Shown piece by piece: positions 52,170-61,980 of a stretch of 64,000 nt of DNA. The first letter of the stretch is position 1; the number at the start of each line of letters is the position of its first letter. The position numbers and the translations under genes were made by a program. This DNA is from Nannocystis pusilla (GTDB lineage Bacteria; Myxococcota_A; Polyangia; Nannocystales; Nannocystaceae), in assembly GCF_026626665.1 (NCBI RefSeq), contig NZ_JAPNKE010000002.1:6921168-6985167 (forward strand). The letters are read 5' to 3'. Under the pieces are notes generated by a model. It was not told the origin of the DNA, did not search any database, and was given only the letters and a program-made list of their open reading frames with translations.

Positions 52170-52937
52170 ATGCGAAAGGCAGCTTGGATTTTCATCTCCC
52201 CGCTGATTCTCGGCCTCGTCGCCTGCGGCGACAGCGGGAACACGACCACCGAGTCCACCACCGACGGTACGACGCAGCCGGCCACCACCGACGCGACGAC
52301 GGACACGACGACGGACGGGACCACGACGACCACCACCGGGACGGATACCGAGAATCCGACGACCGGCCCGGGCACGACGACGACGACGTCGCCGACGACG
52401 ACGACCTCGACGACCGACGACACGACGACCGACACGACCACCAACGGCGGTGAGCTCACCTGCGAGGCGTACTGCGGGATCTACCTCGACGCGTGCACCG
52501 ACTTCGCCGAGTACGACAACATGCAGGCCTGCCTCGACCAGTGCGGCCAGTGGCCCGTCGGCACGCCCGCCGACACCGCCGGCGACACGCTCGGCTGCCG
52601 CCTCTACCACGTGACGGTCGCCAGCACCGTCGACGCCAACGAGCACTGCCCGCACGCCAGCCCGAACGGCGCCGGCGTGTGCGTCGACGCGGGCGCGCCG
52701 ACCTGCGACGACTACTGCACCGACTACTTCGCCAACTGCACCGCCGACCTCAACCTCTACAACGACGAGGCCGACTGCCTCGATCAGTGCAGCCACTGGT
52801 ACCCCGGCACCTCCGCCGACACCGCCGGCGACACCGTCGGCTGCCGCCTGTACCACGCGGGCGTCGCGGCGACCGACGACGAGACGCACTGCCCGCACGC
52901 CGGCCCCGGCGGCGCCGGCGTGTGCGTCATCCAGTGA
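52170..52937 (+). CDS. Cys-rich tandem-repeat lipoprotein
   Basis: The 255-residue protein has a lipobox LILGLVACGDSG, a Thr/Asp linker (about 25-95) and two tandem repeats of about 75 residues. Each repeat contains C-x3-C, C-x4-C, the block PADTAGDTLGCRLYH or SADTAGDTVGCRLYH, and CPHAxPxGAGVCV, with about eight cysteines. The order suggests disulfides; the conserved His pairs hint at ligand or haem binding but no CxxCH is present. AAGG 9 bases upstream favours the ATG at 52170 over 52161. The family is unknown to me, though similar repeats occur in Myxococcota secretomes. Confidence 0.8.
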   Translation: MRKAAWIFISPLILGLVACGDSGNTTTESTTDGTTQPATTDATTDTTTDGTTTTTTGTDTENPTTGPGTTTTTSPTTTTSTTDDTTTDTTTNGGELTCEAYCGIYLDACTDFAEYDNMQACLDQCGQWPVGTPADTAGDTLGCRLYHVTVASTVDANEHCPHASPNGAGVCVDAGAPTCDDYCTDYFANCTADLNLYNDEADCLDQCSHWYPGTSADTAGDTVGCRLYHAGVAATDDETHCPHAGPGGAGVCVIQ

Positions 52938-52945
52938 TCCTCACC

Positions 52946-52965
52946 CGCGCGGACCCGTCCGCGCG
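52946..52965. terminator. First of two consecutive hairpins after the lipoprotein gene
   Basis: A perfect inverted repeat with 9-base arms CGCGCGGAC and GTCCGCGCG around CC lies 8 bases after the stop of the Cys-rich lipoprotein gene. No T-run follows, so it may act together with the second hairpin. Confidence 0.5.
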
Positions 52966-52981
52966 AAGCTGACGAATGACG

Positions 52982-53020
52982 CGAGCGCGACGACGATGTC
53001 GTCGCGCTCGTGTGCTTTTT
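52982..53020 (+). terminator. Rho-independent terminator
   Basis: A perfect 13-base stem, CGAGCGCGACGAC and GTCGTCGCGCTCG with a GAT loop, is followed by TGTGC and a T5 run ending at 53020. It lies 44 bases past the stop of the Cys-rich lipoprotein gene on the same strand. Confidence 0.85.
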
Positions 53021-53809
53021 GCGGGGCCGCCCGGCCTCACGACAATGACGGATGTGGGCAATCGACTGCGACGCCCGCCGCGCCCCGCCGCGGGTCCACG
53101 CCCCCGCGACGAGGACGACGCCCGCGCGACCGCAGCGTTGCGGCCGACCACAGCACCAGCTTCGGTCTGCCGGCGCGTGCTCGGGGCCGCGGTAGATCGG
53201 GCACTGCGGCGCGGATCACGTTCTTTCCGCGCCCACGGCGAGGAATGTCGGTAGCGTCTGCAGCGGCCGACGGCCGCCGCCCCATCCCTATAATAGTACT
53301 CGCCCGTCGCCCCCGAGCAGCTCGACGCCAGCGACAGCGAGCACAGCAGCGAGGGCGACCGCCTGGCCGCCGGCGATCGTGACGCGGGTCGGCGCGGATC
53401 GCCCGGCAGAGCCGTCGCCGCTTCGGCGTCGGCCGGCGCGCACTCCCACGCGCGTCGTCTCGCCTCCCTCCCGCTCGAACTCCCGCGTGATCGCGGCGGC
53501 ACGCAGCACGCCTTGCGCGCGCCGCCTCGCACGAAGCACGCGTCGACGAGCCGCGCGGCGCTCCCGCTCGAATTGTCCTCGGCGCAGCCGCCCCCGGCCC
53601 CTCGCGCCATCGCAGCCGCCGAGCCGGGCGCAGCCTCCGTCGCCCGCGTGGGGACGCTCCCGTTCATCGCCGGCTCGCAGGGCGCCGCATGAACTCGTCC
53701 ACTCGCAGCGGCCAGGCCCGCGCTCGACTGCGCGCATGAACTTTCGGTCAGGTACGAAATCACCCGCGGGGCGATCGCCTCGAGACGGCGTTCGGCCTAC
53801 CATCTGCAC

Positions 53810-55494
53810 ATGCGCCGCAGCTACCCCTTGGCCTCCCTATCCTCGTCTGCGCCTGCGCCGCTGGGCCCGCCGCCACCACCGAGGGCGGCGCGACGACCGG
53901 CACGACCTCGCTCCCCGCCGCCACCGAGACGACCACCGGCCCCGGCACCACCGAGTCGTCGACCTCGACCTCGACCTCGGCCCTGCCCACCACCTCGACC
54001 ACCGCGAGCCCGACCGGCACGAGCACCACCGGGGGCGCCAAGTTCGACCTGGGGGCGATGCCCGACATCAACGACACCGGCCCGGTCGACGAGAGCACCT
54101 GCGAGCTCGCGGCGATGAACCTGACCAGCGCCGGCTGTGTATTCGCGCCGACCGTCGGCGACAGCGGCACCGACCTGCCGTGGGCCGTCGTCGCCGCCAA
54201 CACCAGCGGCAACGTCGACGCCAACGTCACCCTCTACGGCGCGGCCGGCGAGGTGATCGAGGCCGCCGTGGTCGCGCCCAAGCAGCTTCACACCTTCATC
54301 CTCCCGGCCCTCTCGGCCGCCCTGACGCAGCACGCCATGCCGGTGCAGACCGGCGTCCTCAAGCAGGTCCTGCGGCTCGAGAGCGACGTGCCGGTGGTGG
54401 CCTATCAGTTCAGCCCGTACTCGTCGTCGCAGGTGGCGACCGCCGACGCCTCGCTGCTGCTCCCCGCGCACGCGTGGGGCCAGGATTACCTGGTGCCGAG
54501 CTATCACAACAGCGACTTCTCGGCCAGCTGGGTCAGCATCATCAGCATGGTCGACGGAAACGAGGTGACCGTGGACATGCCCGCCGGGATGCAGGGTGGT
54601 ACGGAGGCCGGCGGCGGCGTCCCGGGCCTCGGAGGCGGCAGCACCACCACGCACACCGTCGACGCCCAGCAGGCGCTGCGGATCGTCTCGCCGAGCGGCA
54701 GCGTCGCCGACTTCACCGGCATGCGCGTCAGCAGCACCGCCCCGGTCGCCGTCATGACCGGCTCGCCGGCGATGAGCCTGCCCGGCCCCGGCATGAACTA
54801 TTATAAAGACTACCTCGAGGAGCAGGTCCCGCCGCGCACCGCGTGGGGCAAGGACTACGCGGTCGTCAAGTTCCGCCCGCGCAGCGACGAGCCCGACCTC
54901 TACCGCTTCATCGCCGACAAGGACGGCACCGTCCTCACCTTCACCGGCGAGCATCAGGGCGAGGTCACGCTCGACGAGGGCCAGTTCCACGAGCTCCTCA
55001 CCGCCGCATCGTTCCGCGTCGAGGGCACCGAGGCCTTCATGGTCGCCCACTACATGCTGAGCCAGGACCAGTCGCACGGGCCCAAGGACGACGCCGAGTA
55101 CCCCGGCGCCTTCATCTCCAAGACTAGCGACATCCCCTCGGGAGACACCACCGAGCTCGGCGACCCCGCGATCACCTTCATCCCGCCGACCGCCCAGCAC
55201 CGCAACAACTACACCTTCCTGACCCCCGAGACCTACGGCTGGGACATGCTCACCGTGGTCGCCCCCGAGTCCGGCTGGAACACGATCGAGCTCGACGGCG
55301 CGGCGTTGCCCTCGCCCACCCCGCTCGGCGTCGGCGACCTCGCCTACGCGCGCTTCCTGATCCCCGACGGCCCGCACGACATCCGCAGTCAGTCGGTCAA
55401 GTTCGGCATCGAGGTCTACGGTTACGATTGCCGGATCAGCTACGCCTACCCCGGCGGCCTCAGCCTCGGCGAGATCAACCAACCACCGGGTTGA
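53810..55494 (+). CDS. IgGFc-binding-like secreted protein (frameshift in the signal peptide)
   Basis: The ATG at 53810 with a one-base change near 53823 (CCCC run) gives a secretion signal, MRRSYP then LGLPILVCACAAGPAATT, followed by a Thr/Ser linker. The body from 54058 (AMPDINDTGPVDESTCELAAMNLTSAGCVF) is the IgGFc_binding-type beta-rich domain with VPVVAYQFSPYSSS and KDYLEEQVPPRTAWGKDYAVVKF. Total about 561 residues. It is a paralogue of the protein at 58777-60594 (shared STVGCxF/VTVxYQFNP features). Surface location is expected; binding of immunoglobulin is only the family name, not a prediction. Confidence 0.8.
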
Positions 55495-55532
55495 CGACGG
55501 AGCGCGCCGACCCGGCCCGCTCGACGTCGAGG

Positions 55533-55570
55533 GGCGCTCGACGACGTTCGTCACGCCGTCGACGAGCGCC
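55533..55570. terminator. Hairpin after the IgGFc-binding-like gene
   Basis: GGCGCTCGACGACG and CGTCGACGAGCGCC pair in 13 of 14 positions around a 10-base loop. It lies 39 bases after the stop. The lack of a T-run makes it a possible but unproven terminator. Confidence 0.45.
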
Positions 55571-55740
55571 GCTCCTGCGCCGCGCGACCCGACGCCGACG
55601 TGCGTAACAGCCCGGGTCCGCTCGCCGGCGCATCGGCTTGCTCGCAATCGCGGGGCCCGCTCGTGGGCGCCACGCTCCGCCCGCGCCGCGGCCACGAGGT
55701 TCCGCTCGCGCGCCGATGCGCCGGCGCTACACTGCGAATC

Positions 55741-56136
55741 ATGGTCCCGCCCGCCCTCAGTCCGCGCTGGCTCGTCGTCCTCCTCGTCACCGCGGCGCTG
55801 TGGACCGGCCTGGCGATGCTCGCCGCCTATCTCAACACCGGCCAGGGCCCCACGCTCGAGACCCTGCGCGGGGCGGCGCTGTCGCTGTCCTTGATCGCCG
55901 CGGTGCCGGTCGTGTTCGGCTTCCTCGGCGCCCGCCTCGGCTTCCTGCTGGCGCAGGTCGGGCTGATCATCGGCTACTTGTTGCTGCTCCGCGCCTTCGC
56001 CGGGCCCAACACCGGCGGCTTCGAAGACCTGGCGGCCGTCGCCACCTTCCTGATGCTCGGCGCGATCGGCCTCGGCGTGGGGACGCTGATCGACATCATT
56101 CGCTGGTTCGTCGGCAAGCGCCGGTCGGCCGGCTGA
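55741..56136 (+). CDS. Small integral membrane protein
   Basis: The 131-residue protein has four hydrophobic segments (about 10-30, 42-64, 68-88 and 98-120) and ends IIRWFVGKRRSAG, a basic tail that suggests a cytoplasmic C-terminus. No family is recognised. The ATG at 55741 starts immediately before the first helix; upstream codons in the frame look non-coding. Its context gives no functional clue. Confidence 0.65.
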   Translation: MVPPALSPRWLVVLLVTAALWTGLAMLAAYLNTGQGPTLETLRGAALSLSLIAAVPVVFGFLGARLGFLLAQVGLIIGYLLLLRAFAGPNTGGFEDLAAVATFLMLGAIGLGVGTLIDIIRWFVGKRRSAG

Positions 56137-56512
56137 GAGTGAGATCCGTGAGCAACAGAGATCGACCGACGCTCCGAAGCTCGATCCTGGCGGCCGTCGT
56201 GGCGTGCTCACCCGACCGAAGCAAGGCTCGAGCACGCCGTCGGCTGTCGTACCGCCCTTACCCGCCGGCCCGGCGCCGCGCCGCCGATGACGAACGGGTG
56301 CTTGAACACCGCCAGGGCCGCATCGCACTGGGCGACGAGGGCTCGACCGTAGGCGGCCCCCTGCGTCCCGCCCCGTCGCGCCGGCGCCCACGCGGCCCCG
56401 TACGTCGCCGCAACGGCGCGTAGGCCATACGATGGATCATCGTGCCACGCAGGATCTCGGTCGTCAAAGCGGCGGAGTCGCGCGCCCCGAGCAAACCGAC
56501 CGGCCGGATTGC
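56137..56512. other. Intergenic region, no gene seen
   Basis: This 376-base stretch between convergent genes contains only Arg-rich shadow frames. No strong hairpin with a T-run was noticed. Confidence 0.5.
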
Positions 56513-57274
56513 TCAGTCACAGACGATCAAGTATTTCAGCCCGTGATATTTTGGGGGCACCGCCGTACCGTCGGTGCGGTGTAATTCGGCGGTGAGCTCG
56601 ACCGGGCACGACGGCCCCGCGTTGCGGGCCAACACCAGATATTCGCCCGCCTCGAGCTCCTGGGTGAGCGTCATCGCCCCATCGGTCGCCGCGAACTCGC
56701 GCAGCCACGACGGATCGAGCCGCAGATCGATCCGCGACAGCACGCAGCCGTGGGGTTCGATGTGCAAGGTCAGGATCGCGGGTTCGTCGAGGCGCACGTG
56801 TGCGCTCCGCGACACGTTCCAGACCGGCGGCGCCTCCGGGCGGCTGTAGATCACCGCGCTCTGGCCGAGCTCGAGCAAGGGGACCCGGCTCGGCCAGCAC
56901 CGCTTGCGCGCCTCGCGGTCGAGCTCGCCGGCGACGCACCGGTGCCGACGGCAGCGCGGAACGCCGAGCGGGAGACGCATACACGCCGGCGAGGTGATGA
57001 CGCCGCAGCGGTCCGCGAGCTCGCGTTCGACGCCCCGGAGTGACGCGGCCGCCGAGGCTGCATTCGCATAATAGGGCGCGAGGCACTGCTCGGGGACGAT
57101 CTCGACGCAATCGTCGTCCTCGTCGCAGAAGTTCGCCGCTCGCCGCTGTTGCAGGTACGCCCCGACGTCGCAGTCCACCGTGCGGGACACGTCCCCGCCG
57201 AGGATGACGGGCTCGTCCCGCGCCGTGCAAGCGGCGACCAGCAAGACCGCCGCCAGGCGAGAAGAGGACCGCAT
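56513..57274 (-). CDS. Hypothetical Cys-containing lipoprotein
   Basis: The 253-residue protein has a lipoprotein signal (LAAVLLVAACTARDE) and a region with paired cysteines (VDCDVGAYLQQRRAANFCDEDDDCVEIVPEQC). A second cysteine group follows (RCGVITSPACMRLPLGVPRCRRHRC). The C-terminal half looks like a beta sandwich. The N-terminal CDEDDDC segment resembles cysteine patterns common in Myxococcota lipoproteins. I do not recognise the family. It is probably monocistronic and outer-membrane attached. Confidence 0.75.
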   Translation of the reverse strand: MRSSSRLAAVLLVAACTARDEPVILGGDVSRTVDCDVGAYLQQRRAANFCDEDDDCVEIVPEQCLAPYYANAASAAASLRGVERELADRCGVITSPACMRLPLGVPRCRRHRCVAGELDREARKRCWPSRVPLLELGQSAVIYSRPEAPPVWNVSRSAHVRLDEPAILTLHIEPHGCVLSRIDLRLDPSWLREFAATDGAMTLTQELEAGEYLVLARNAGPSCPVELTAELHRTDGTAVPPKYHGLKYLIVCD

Positions 57275-57487
57275 TCACGGCAGAATGCCCGAACCCGCGG
57301 CGGCCGTCACCTCGCCCCGGAAGCGCTCGCCGAGTCCGCTCGCAGCGATCGCGCAGCCACGAGCGGCCCCGGCGGCCCTGCGCTGCAGTCACGCCACGCA
57401 GGCCCGTGGCGCCTCGATGCACCCCCGACCGCTCCGCGCGCGATCGCGGGCGGCCCGCGGATCCCCGCACCGGCCTCGCGCCCTCCG

Positions 57488-58506
57488 TTATCGCTCCGGC
57501 AGGAACGGCGACAGCCACGCCGCATAGTACGCCAGCACCTCGCGTCCGACGAACCATGGCTCCTTGAGCAATCGCCGGCTCATCGTCGCCGGCACCGTAT
57601 AGGCCAGCACGCCCGCGCGCTCGAACAGCAGCTTGACCCGCGGCTGGTGATAATAATGGCTGACCGCCAGCACCCGCCGCACCCCGCGCTGCTGCAGCCA
57701 TTCGGCAGTCTGCTCGACCGTCGCCGCGGTGTCGACCCCCAGCTCGTCGAGCACGATCGCCGAGGCCGGCACGCCCGCCGCGATCGCCCGGGCCTTCATC
57801 GCCTCCGGCTCCGACACCCCGTGGTCCTCGTCGATCGCCCCGCTCATGATCAGCACCGGCGCCAGTCCCCGGTGGTACAGCCGGATGCCCTCGTCGACGC
57901 GGTCGGCCAGCGCGTGCGACGGCCGACCGTCGCTGTAGACCCGCGCCCCGAACACCACGATCGCGTCGGCCTCGCGGGCGTAGCGGGTCGGGCCGAACGT
58001 CAGCATCAGCAGCAGCGGCAGCGCGCACGCCACCCCCGCCGCCGTCGCCAGGCTGCGTGCCACCTGTCCCGAAGACCATACCCTCGCCGGCCCCGGCCGC
58101 GCCGCCGTGAGCGCCAGCGCCAGCGACAGCGCCAGCACCAGCACCGAGCTCGGGAACGGCAGCGGCGTCGCTATCCGCCCGCCCAGCAGCAGCGCGAAGT
58201 ACACCGCAGTGTCCCACGCCGCCGCCGCCGCGACCGCCAGCAGGCACACCACCGCCGCCCACCGCACCCACCCCGCCGCAGCGGCCCGAGCCCGCGGGCG
58301 ATCAGCGTCGCCGCCAACATGGCCTTGAAGACAGATGAACCTGTCCCTCCGGGCAGGCTGATCCACGCCCCCGTGACGTCGAAGCGCGGCCCCGCGAGCA
58401 CGGACCCGAGCACGTTGAGGGCCACGAACACCCCCAGCGCCAGCGCGACGTCCGGCAGCCACGCGCGGACGCGAGCGCGGGGACCGTCCTGGGCGTCGGA
58501 GCGCAT
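57488..58506 (-). CDS. YdcF/SanA (DUF218) family membrane protein (one frameshift)
   Basis: The N-terminal frame has helices (VALALGVFVALNVLGSVLAG and following) and a break near 58273 in a CCCC run (LGPLRRG|WVRWAAVVCLLAV). The second frame has three more helices and the DUF218 domain: ADAIVVFGARVYSDGRPSHALADRVDEGIRLYHRG, LIMSGAIDEDHGVSEPEAM and VSHYYHQPRVKLLFERAG. Together about 339 residues. DUF218 proteins affect envelope barrier function or lipid carrier recycling. I start at the ATG at 58506, preceded by a GGGGG stretch. Confidence 0.78.
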
Positions 58507-58627
58507 CGTCACCCCCTACCACGCGCCGGCGCGCCCCGACATTCCCGGCGGCCGGCGATCGAGGGGAACACCTCGTCTGCGCCGGCCGGCTGCGCGCGCC
58601 GGGGCCGCGCAAACCAGCGAAACCTCC

Positions 58628-58642
58628 ATGTCTTTTGGACAT
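58628..58642. repeat. Short hairpin family member, intergenic
   Basis: ATGTCT-TTT-GGACAT has a 3-base loop; a second, weaker copy overlaps its 3' arm (ATGTCC-CTAG-AACAT). Confidence 0.55.
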
Positions 58643-58776
58643 GTCCCTAGAACATCCCCACATGAAGCGCTCCCGAGCGCGCGCGACTTCGACGTGCGCC
58701 GCAGCGCCCCGAGATTCGCCGCACGAACGGCGATATCTGCTTTACGAGCGCGAGGGGGAGCCCCTACGCTGCCGCC

Positions 58777-60594
58777 ATGACGCATCGCCTGTGTATGAAC
58801 GCGTGTACCTCGGCTGCCCTCGCGGCCTCGCTCCTCGCTGCGTGCGGCGACAACGGAGGGAGCTCCGCGACCAACGTCGCGACGATGTCTGCGGGGACGA
58901 CCACGGCGGCGACCGACCCGGGGACCACCGCTGCCAGCAACACCGACACTCCGACGACGAACCCGCCGACCGAGGGGACCGGGACGCAGGGCATGACGGA
59001 GACGGGCACCACGCAGGGTCCGACGTCGACCGGTCCTGGCACCACCGACAACCCGGTGACGAGCACGACCGGCCCCGACACCACCACCACGACCACCCCG
59101 GGCACCACCACCGTCGACACCACGACCACGCAGGGCACCACCACCGTCGACACCACCACGACCACCGGCGACTCGACCACCGGCGAGGACCCCTTCTTCG
59201 GCGAGATCCCCGAGACCTGTGAGCAGGCCGAGCTGTCGAAGAGCACCGTCGGTTGTGCTTTCTACGCCCTCGACATGGACTCGCACGACTCCGCGGAGAC
59301 CGGCCAGTTCGCGGTCGCGGTCGCCAACGTGCAGAAGGACCAGCAGGCCACGGTCACCATCGAGCGCAAGCAGGGCGGCGTGTGGAACATGATCGCCGGC
59401 CCCACCCCGATCAACGCGCTCGGGCTGCAGACCTTCAACCTGCCGGATCAGCACACCGACGACAGCCAGCTCGCGCCCGGCTTCGCGTACCGCGTCAAGT
59501 CGACGGTGCCGGTGATCGCCTACCAGTTCAACCCCGTCGACGGCTCCGCCTCGTACCTGTCGGACGCCTCGATGCTCTACCCCGTCACCGGCCTCGACTC
59601 GATCAACCACGTGATCGCGTGGACGTCGATGATGGACAACACCAACACCTTCCAGCACAGCTACGCCAGCGCGGTCGCGGTGATGGACAACACCAAGATC
59701 AAGGTCACGCCGAGCACCACCACCGCCGCGGGCTCGGGCGTGCCCGCCGGTCAGCCGGGCGTGCCGTTCGAGATCACCCTCAACGAGGGCGACGTGCTCA
59801 GCGTCGCGGTGCAGAGCCTCGGCACCTCGATGACCGGCACGATCTTCGAGAGCGCCAAGGAGACCCCGTTCATGCTGTTCGCGGGGCAGGAGTGCGCCCT
59901 CATCCCGGCCGACGTCTGCTGCTGCGACCACATGGAGGAGCAGATCAGCGGCGTGCGCCTGTGGGGCAAGCACTTCATCGGCGCGCGCACGGCCGTGCGC
60001 AGCGTCAACGCCCCCGAGCCGTCGCTGTGGCAGATCTACGGCGCCGAGGACGGCACCACCGTCACCCTCAACGCCGACGCCCAGGTCACCGGCCTGCCGG
60101 CCAACCCGATCATCCTCGACAAGGGCGAGGTGGTCGAGTTCTACGCCGGCGGTCCCATGGGCGAGCCGGGCGACTTCGAGATCACCGCCGACAAGCCGAT
60201 CGGCGTGATGAACTACATGACCGGCGCCGAGAACCTGCCGGACCAGTTCTTCAGCATCGGCGACCCCGCGGCCGTGCAGATCCCCTCGGTCGAGCAGTTC
60301 TTGCCGCGCTACGTCATCCTCGTGCCCGCGACGTGGATCAACGACGTCGGCGTGTTCACCCGCCAGGCCGGCGCCACCGTCACCATCGACGGCGTCCCGA
60401 TCCCCGACTCCCAGTGGAACCCGGTCGCCGACAGCGACTACGAGGTCGCCCGCGTCCCGCTCGGCGACGGCGTCCACGTCCTCGAGGGCGGCGAGGTCCC
60501 GTTCAGCGTCATCGTCGTCGGCTGGGACCAGCACGACAGCTACTCGTACCTCGGCGGCACCGGCACCAAGATCGTCAACCCGACGCCGATGTGA
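58777..60594 (+). CDS. IgGFc-binding-like lipoprotein
   Basis: The 605-residue protein has a lipobox SLLAACGDNG, a roughly 105-residue Thr/Asp/Gly linker with the repeated unit GTTTVDTTTT, and a large beta-rich domain beginning CEQAELSKSTVGCAFYALDMD. Blocks VPVIAYQFNPVDGSASYLSDASMLYP, GKHFIGARTAVRS and VIVVGWDQHDSYSYLGGTG match IgGFc-binding-domain proteins and the paralogue at 53810-55494. An unusual CCCCDHMEE segment lies mid-domain. The gene is intact, which supports the reading that the frameshift in the paralogue is artefactual. Confidence 0.88.
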   Translation: MTHRLCMNACTSAALAASLLAACGDNGGSSATNVATMSAGTTTAATDPGTTAASNTDTPTTNPPTEGTGTQGMTETGTTQGPTSTGPGTTDNPVTSTTGPDTTTTTTPGTTTVDTTTTQGTTTVDTTTTTGDSTTGEDPFFGEIPETCEQAELSKSTVGCAFYALDMDSHDSAETGQFAVAVANVQKDQQATVTIERKQGGVWNMIAGPTPINALGLQTFNLPDQHTDDSQLAPGFAYRVKSTVPVIAYQFNPVDGSASYLSDASMLYPVTGLDSINHVIAWTSMMDNTNTFQHSYASAVAVMDNTKIKVTPSTTTAAGSGVPAGQPGVPFEITLNEGDVLSVAVQSLGTSMTGTIFESAKETPFMLFAGQECALIPADVCCCDHMEEQISGVRLWGKHFIGARTAVRSVNAPEPSLWQIYGAEDGTTVTLNADAQVTGLPANPIILDKGEVVEFYAGGPMGEPGDFEITADKPIGVMNYMTGAENLPDQFFSIGDPAAVQIPSVEQFLPRYVILVPATWINDVGVFTRQAGATVTIDGVPIPDSQWNPVADSDYEVARVPLGDGVHVLEGGEVPFSVIVVGWDQHDSYSYLGGTGTKIVNPTPM

Positions 60595-60612
60595 TCCTCT
60601 TCAAGAATAGAC

Positions 60613-60628
60613 ATGTCCTGAAGGGCAT
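60613..60628. repeat. Short hairpin family member joined to a terminator
   Basis: ATGTCC-TGAA-GGGCAT has one G-T pair and overlaps the large terminator stem at 60621-60649. Its loop TGAA equals that of the copy at 48574. Confidence 0.65.
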
Positions 60629-60649
60629 GCCCATGTGGGCATGCCCTTT
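60621..60649. terminator. Bidirectional terminator hairpin between convergent genes
   Basis: A perfect 13-base stem, AAGGGCATGCCCA and TGGGCATGCCCTT with a 2-base loop, ends in TTT on the plus strand and TT on the minus. It lies between the stops of convergent genes at 60594 and 60667. It is fused to a member of the short hairpin family at 60613-60628. Confidence 0.8.
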
Positions 60650-60666
60650 CGTACATGTCCTTGCGA

Positions 60667-61980
60667 TCATCCTCCGGACAGGCGGCCCAGCCACGGCTGG
60701 TAGCTGGCGCCGTCCTCGCCGAGGAAGCTGCCGCTGACGACCACCGCGCCGCTGCTGGTGAACGCCGCGGTGTTGCCGTCGCCCCAGCTGAACGGCGGGC
60801 CGAACTCGTGCTCGAAGCTCCACAGCAGCGCCCCGTCGGGACCGAGGAGCCCCACCCACAGGTCGCGCCGCCGGCCCCACTCGTTGTCGGGCTGCGGCGG
60901 CTTGTCGGCGCCGCCGGCCAGCACCAGCGCGCCGTCGCAGCGGACCGCGCCGCCGAAGGCGATGTCGTCCTGGCTCTCGAGCCCCAGCGGCACTGTCCAC
61001 GCGAGCGTCCCGTCGCCGTCGAACTTGCGCGCCGAGAAGCCCAGGCCCGGGTCGGCGTCGAACGCGGCGCTCAGGAACGCGGCGCCGTCGTCGGCGACGA
61101 ACACCGACTCTGGCTTGTCCTTGCCCTCGAGGTCGTGCGACCAGAGCGGCGCCCCGCCGGCGTCGAAGCGGCCGACCCACAGGCGGTCGGGGAGCTCGGC
61201 GCGGGCGGCGATCGCCGTCGAGCCGTCGGCGCCGACGTCGAGGCGGACCTGATAACCGAGGGTCTCCGGCACCGCGAGCGCCGTCTCGGCCTTCACGTTG
61301 CCGAACCGATCGAGGCGCACGTGGGCCAACGGCTGGTCGAACGCCCACTCGAGCACCGTGATCGTCTCGCCGTCGGCCGCCAGCTTGCCCTGCGGGTCGT
61401 ACGAACCCCACGGCTCGACCGGCGGGCGCTCGTGCTCCCAGCGCCACACCTTCGCGCCGTCGGGCGCGTAGCGCAGCACCACCAGGCGCGCGTCGTAGGT
61501 GCCCATCGTCTCGGCCTCGACCGCGAGGATCGCCTCGCGCACCAGCACGTGGACGAACCCCGCCGGGTCGACCGCGACGTCGACCGCCGCGTCGTCGAGG
61601 CCGTGGGCGCCGGCGTAGACGTCGCTCCACACCACCGCGCCCGCGGCGTCGCGCAGCTCGACCACCGCGTCGCCCGTGGCCGTGCCGCCGGCGATCGCCA
61701 CCGAGTCGTCGGGCCCGGCCGCCAGCCCCGGCACGAAGCCCGGGAGCATCGCCGCCGACTGCGACCACTCCAGCGCGCCGCCGCCCTCGCCGGGCTCGCA
61801 CGCGGGCGCCGGCGCGTCGCCGGTCTCGACCTCGCCGCTCGAGCTCGTGGGCGCGGAGCTGCTGCCGGAGCTGCTGCCGCTCGTGCCGCTGCCGTCGTCG
61901 GTCTCGGACTCGCCGCCCTCGCCGCCGCAGGCGACCAGGACGGACAGCAACGGGATGACCGCGATCTTCGCCGCCGTCAT
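60667..61980 (-). CDS. Lipoprotein with beta-propeller-like repeats
   Basis: The 437-residue protein has a lipobox LLSVLVACGGEG, a Ser/Gly/Thr linker, and repeated units of the form x-A-x-W-S/T-x-D/V with GG-A-x-W (ARLVVLRYAPDGAKVWRWEHE, RLWVGRFDAGGAPLWSHDLEG, FSARKFDGDGTLAWTVPLG, LWVGLLGPDGALLWSFEHE). These fit a seven-bladed-type propeller like SBBP or PQQ-repeat families. Surface binding is the likely role. Start overlaps the stop of the upstream Kazal-type gene by 4 bases, so the two are cotranscribed. Confidence 0.8.
   Translation of the reverse strand: MTAAKIAVIPLLSVLVACGGEGGESETDDGSGTSGSSSGSSSAPTSSSGEVETGDAPAPACEPGEGGGALEWSQSAAMLPGFVPGLAAGPDDSVAIAGGTATGDAVVELRDAAGAVVWSDVYAGAHGLDDAAVDVAVDPAGFVHVLVREAILAVEAETMGTYDARLVVLRYAPDGAKVWRWEHERPPVEPWGSYDPQGKLAADGETITVLEWAFDQPLAHVRLDRFGNVKAETALAVPETLGYQVRLDVGADGSTAIAARAELPDRLWVGRFDAGGAPLWSHDLEGKDKPESVFVADDGAAFLSAAFDADPGLGFSARKFDGDGTLAWTVPLGLESQDDIAFGGAVRCDGALVLAGGADKPPQPDNEWGRRRDLWVGLLGPDGALLWSFEHEFGPPFSWGDGNTAAFTSSGAVVVSGSFLGEDGASYQPWLGRLSGG

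Larger units (their letters stand above)
52938..53809. other. Long intergenic region without a convincing gene
   Basis: Past the terminators, this 872-base stretch has several open frames on both strands, all Arg/Ala/Pro/Gly-rich and without a domain or a plausible ribosome site. An isolated TATAAT occurs at 53289-53294 in an otherwise GC-rich background; no good minus-35 element is spaced correctly before it, so I do not call a promoter. Nothing else is supported. Confidence 0.5.

Noticed and set aside
52260..52450. Repetitive ACGACG/ACCACC DNA as a possible CRISPR or satellite
   Set aside because: It is the codon-level trace of Thr/Asp lipoprotein linkers; there are no regular spacers. Similar tracts at 38480, 50870 and 59050 have the same cause.
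53289..53294. TATAAT promoter
   Set aside because: No minus-35 element at proper spacing and no gene start at a suitable distance.
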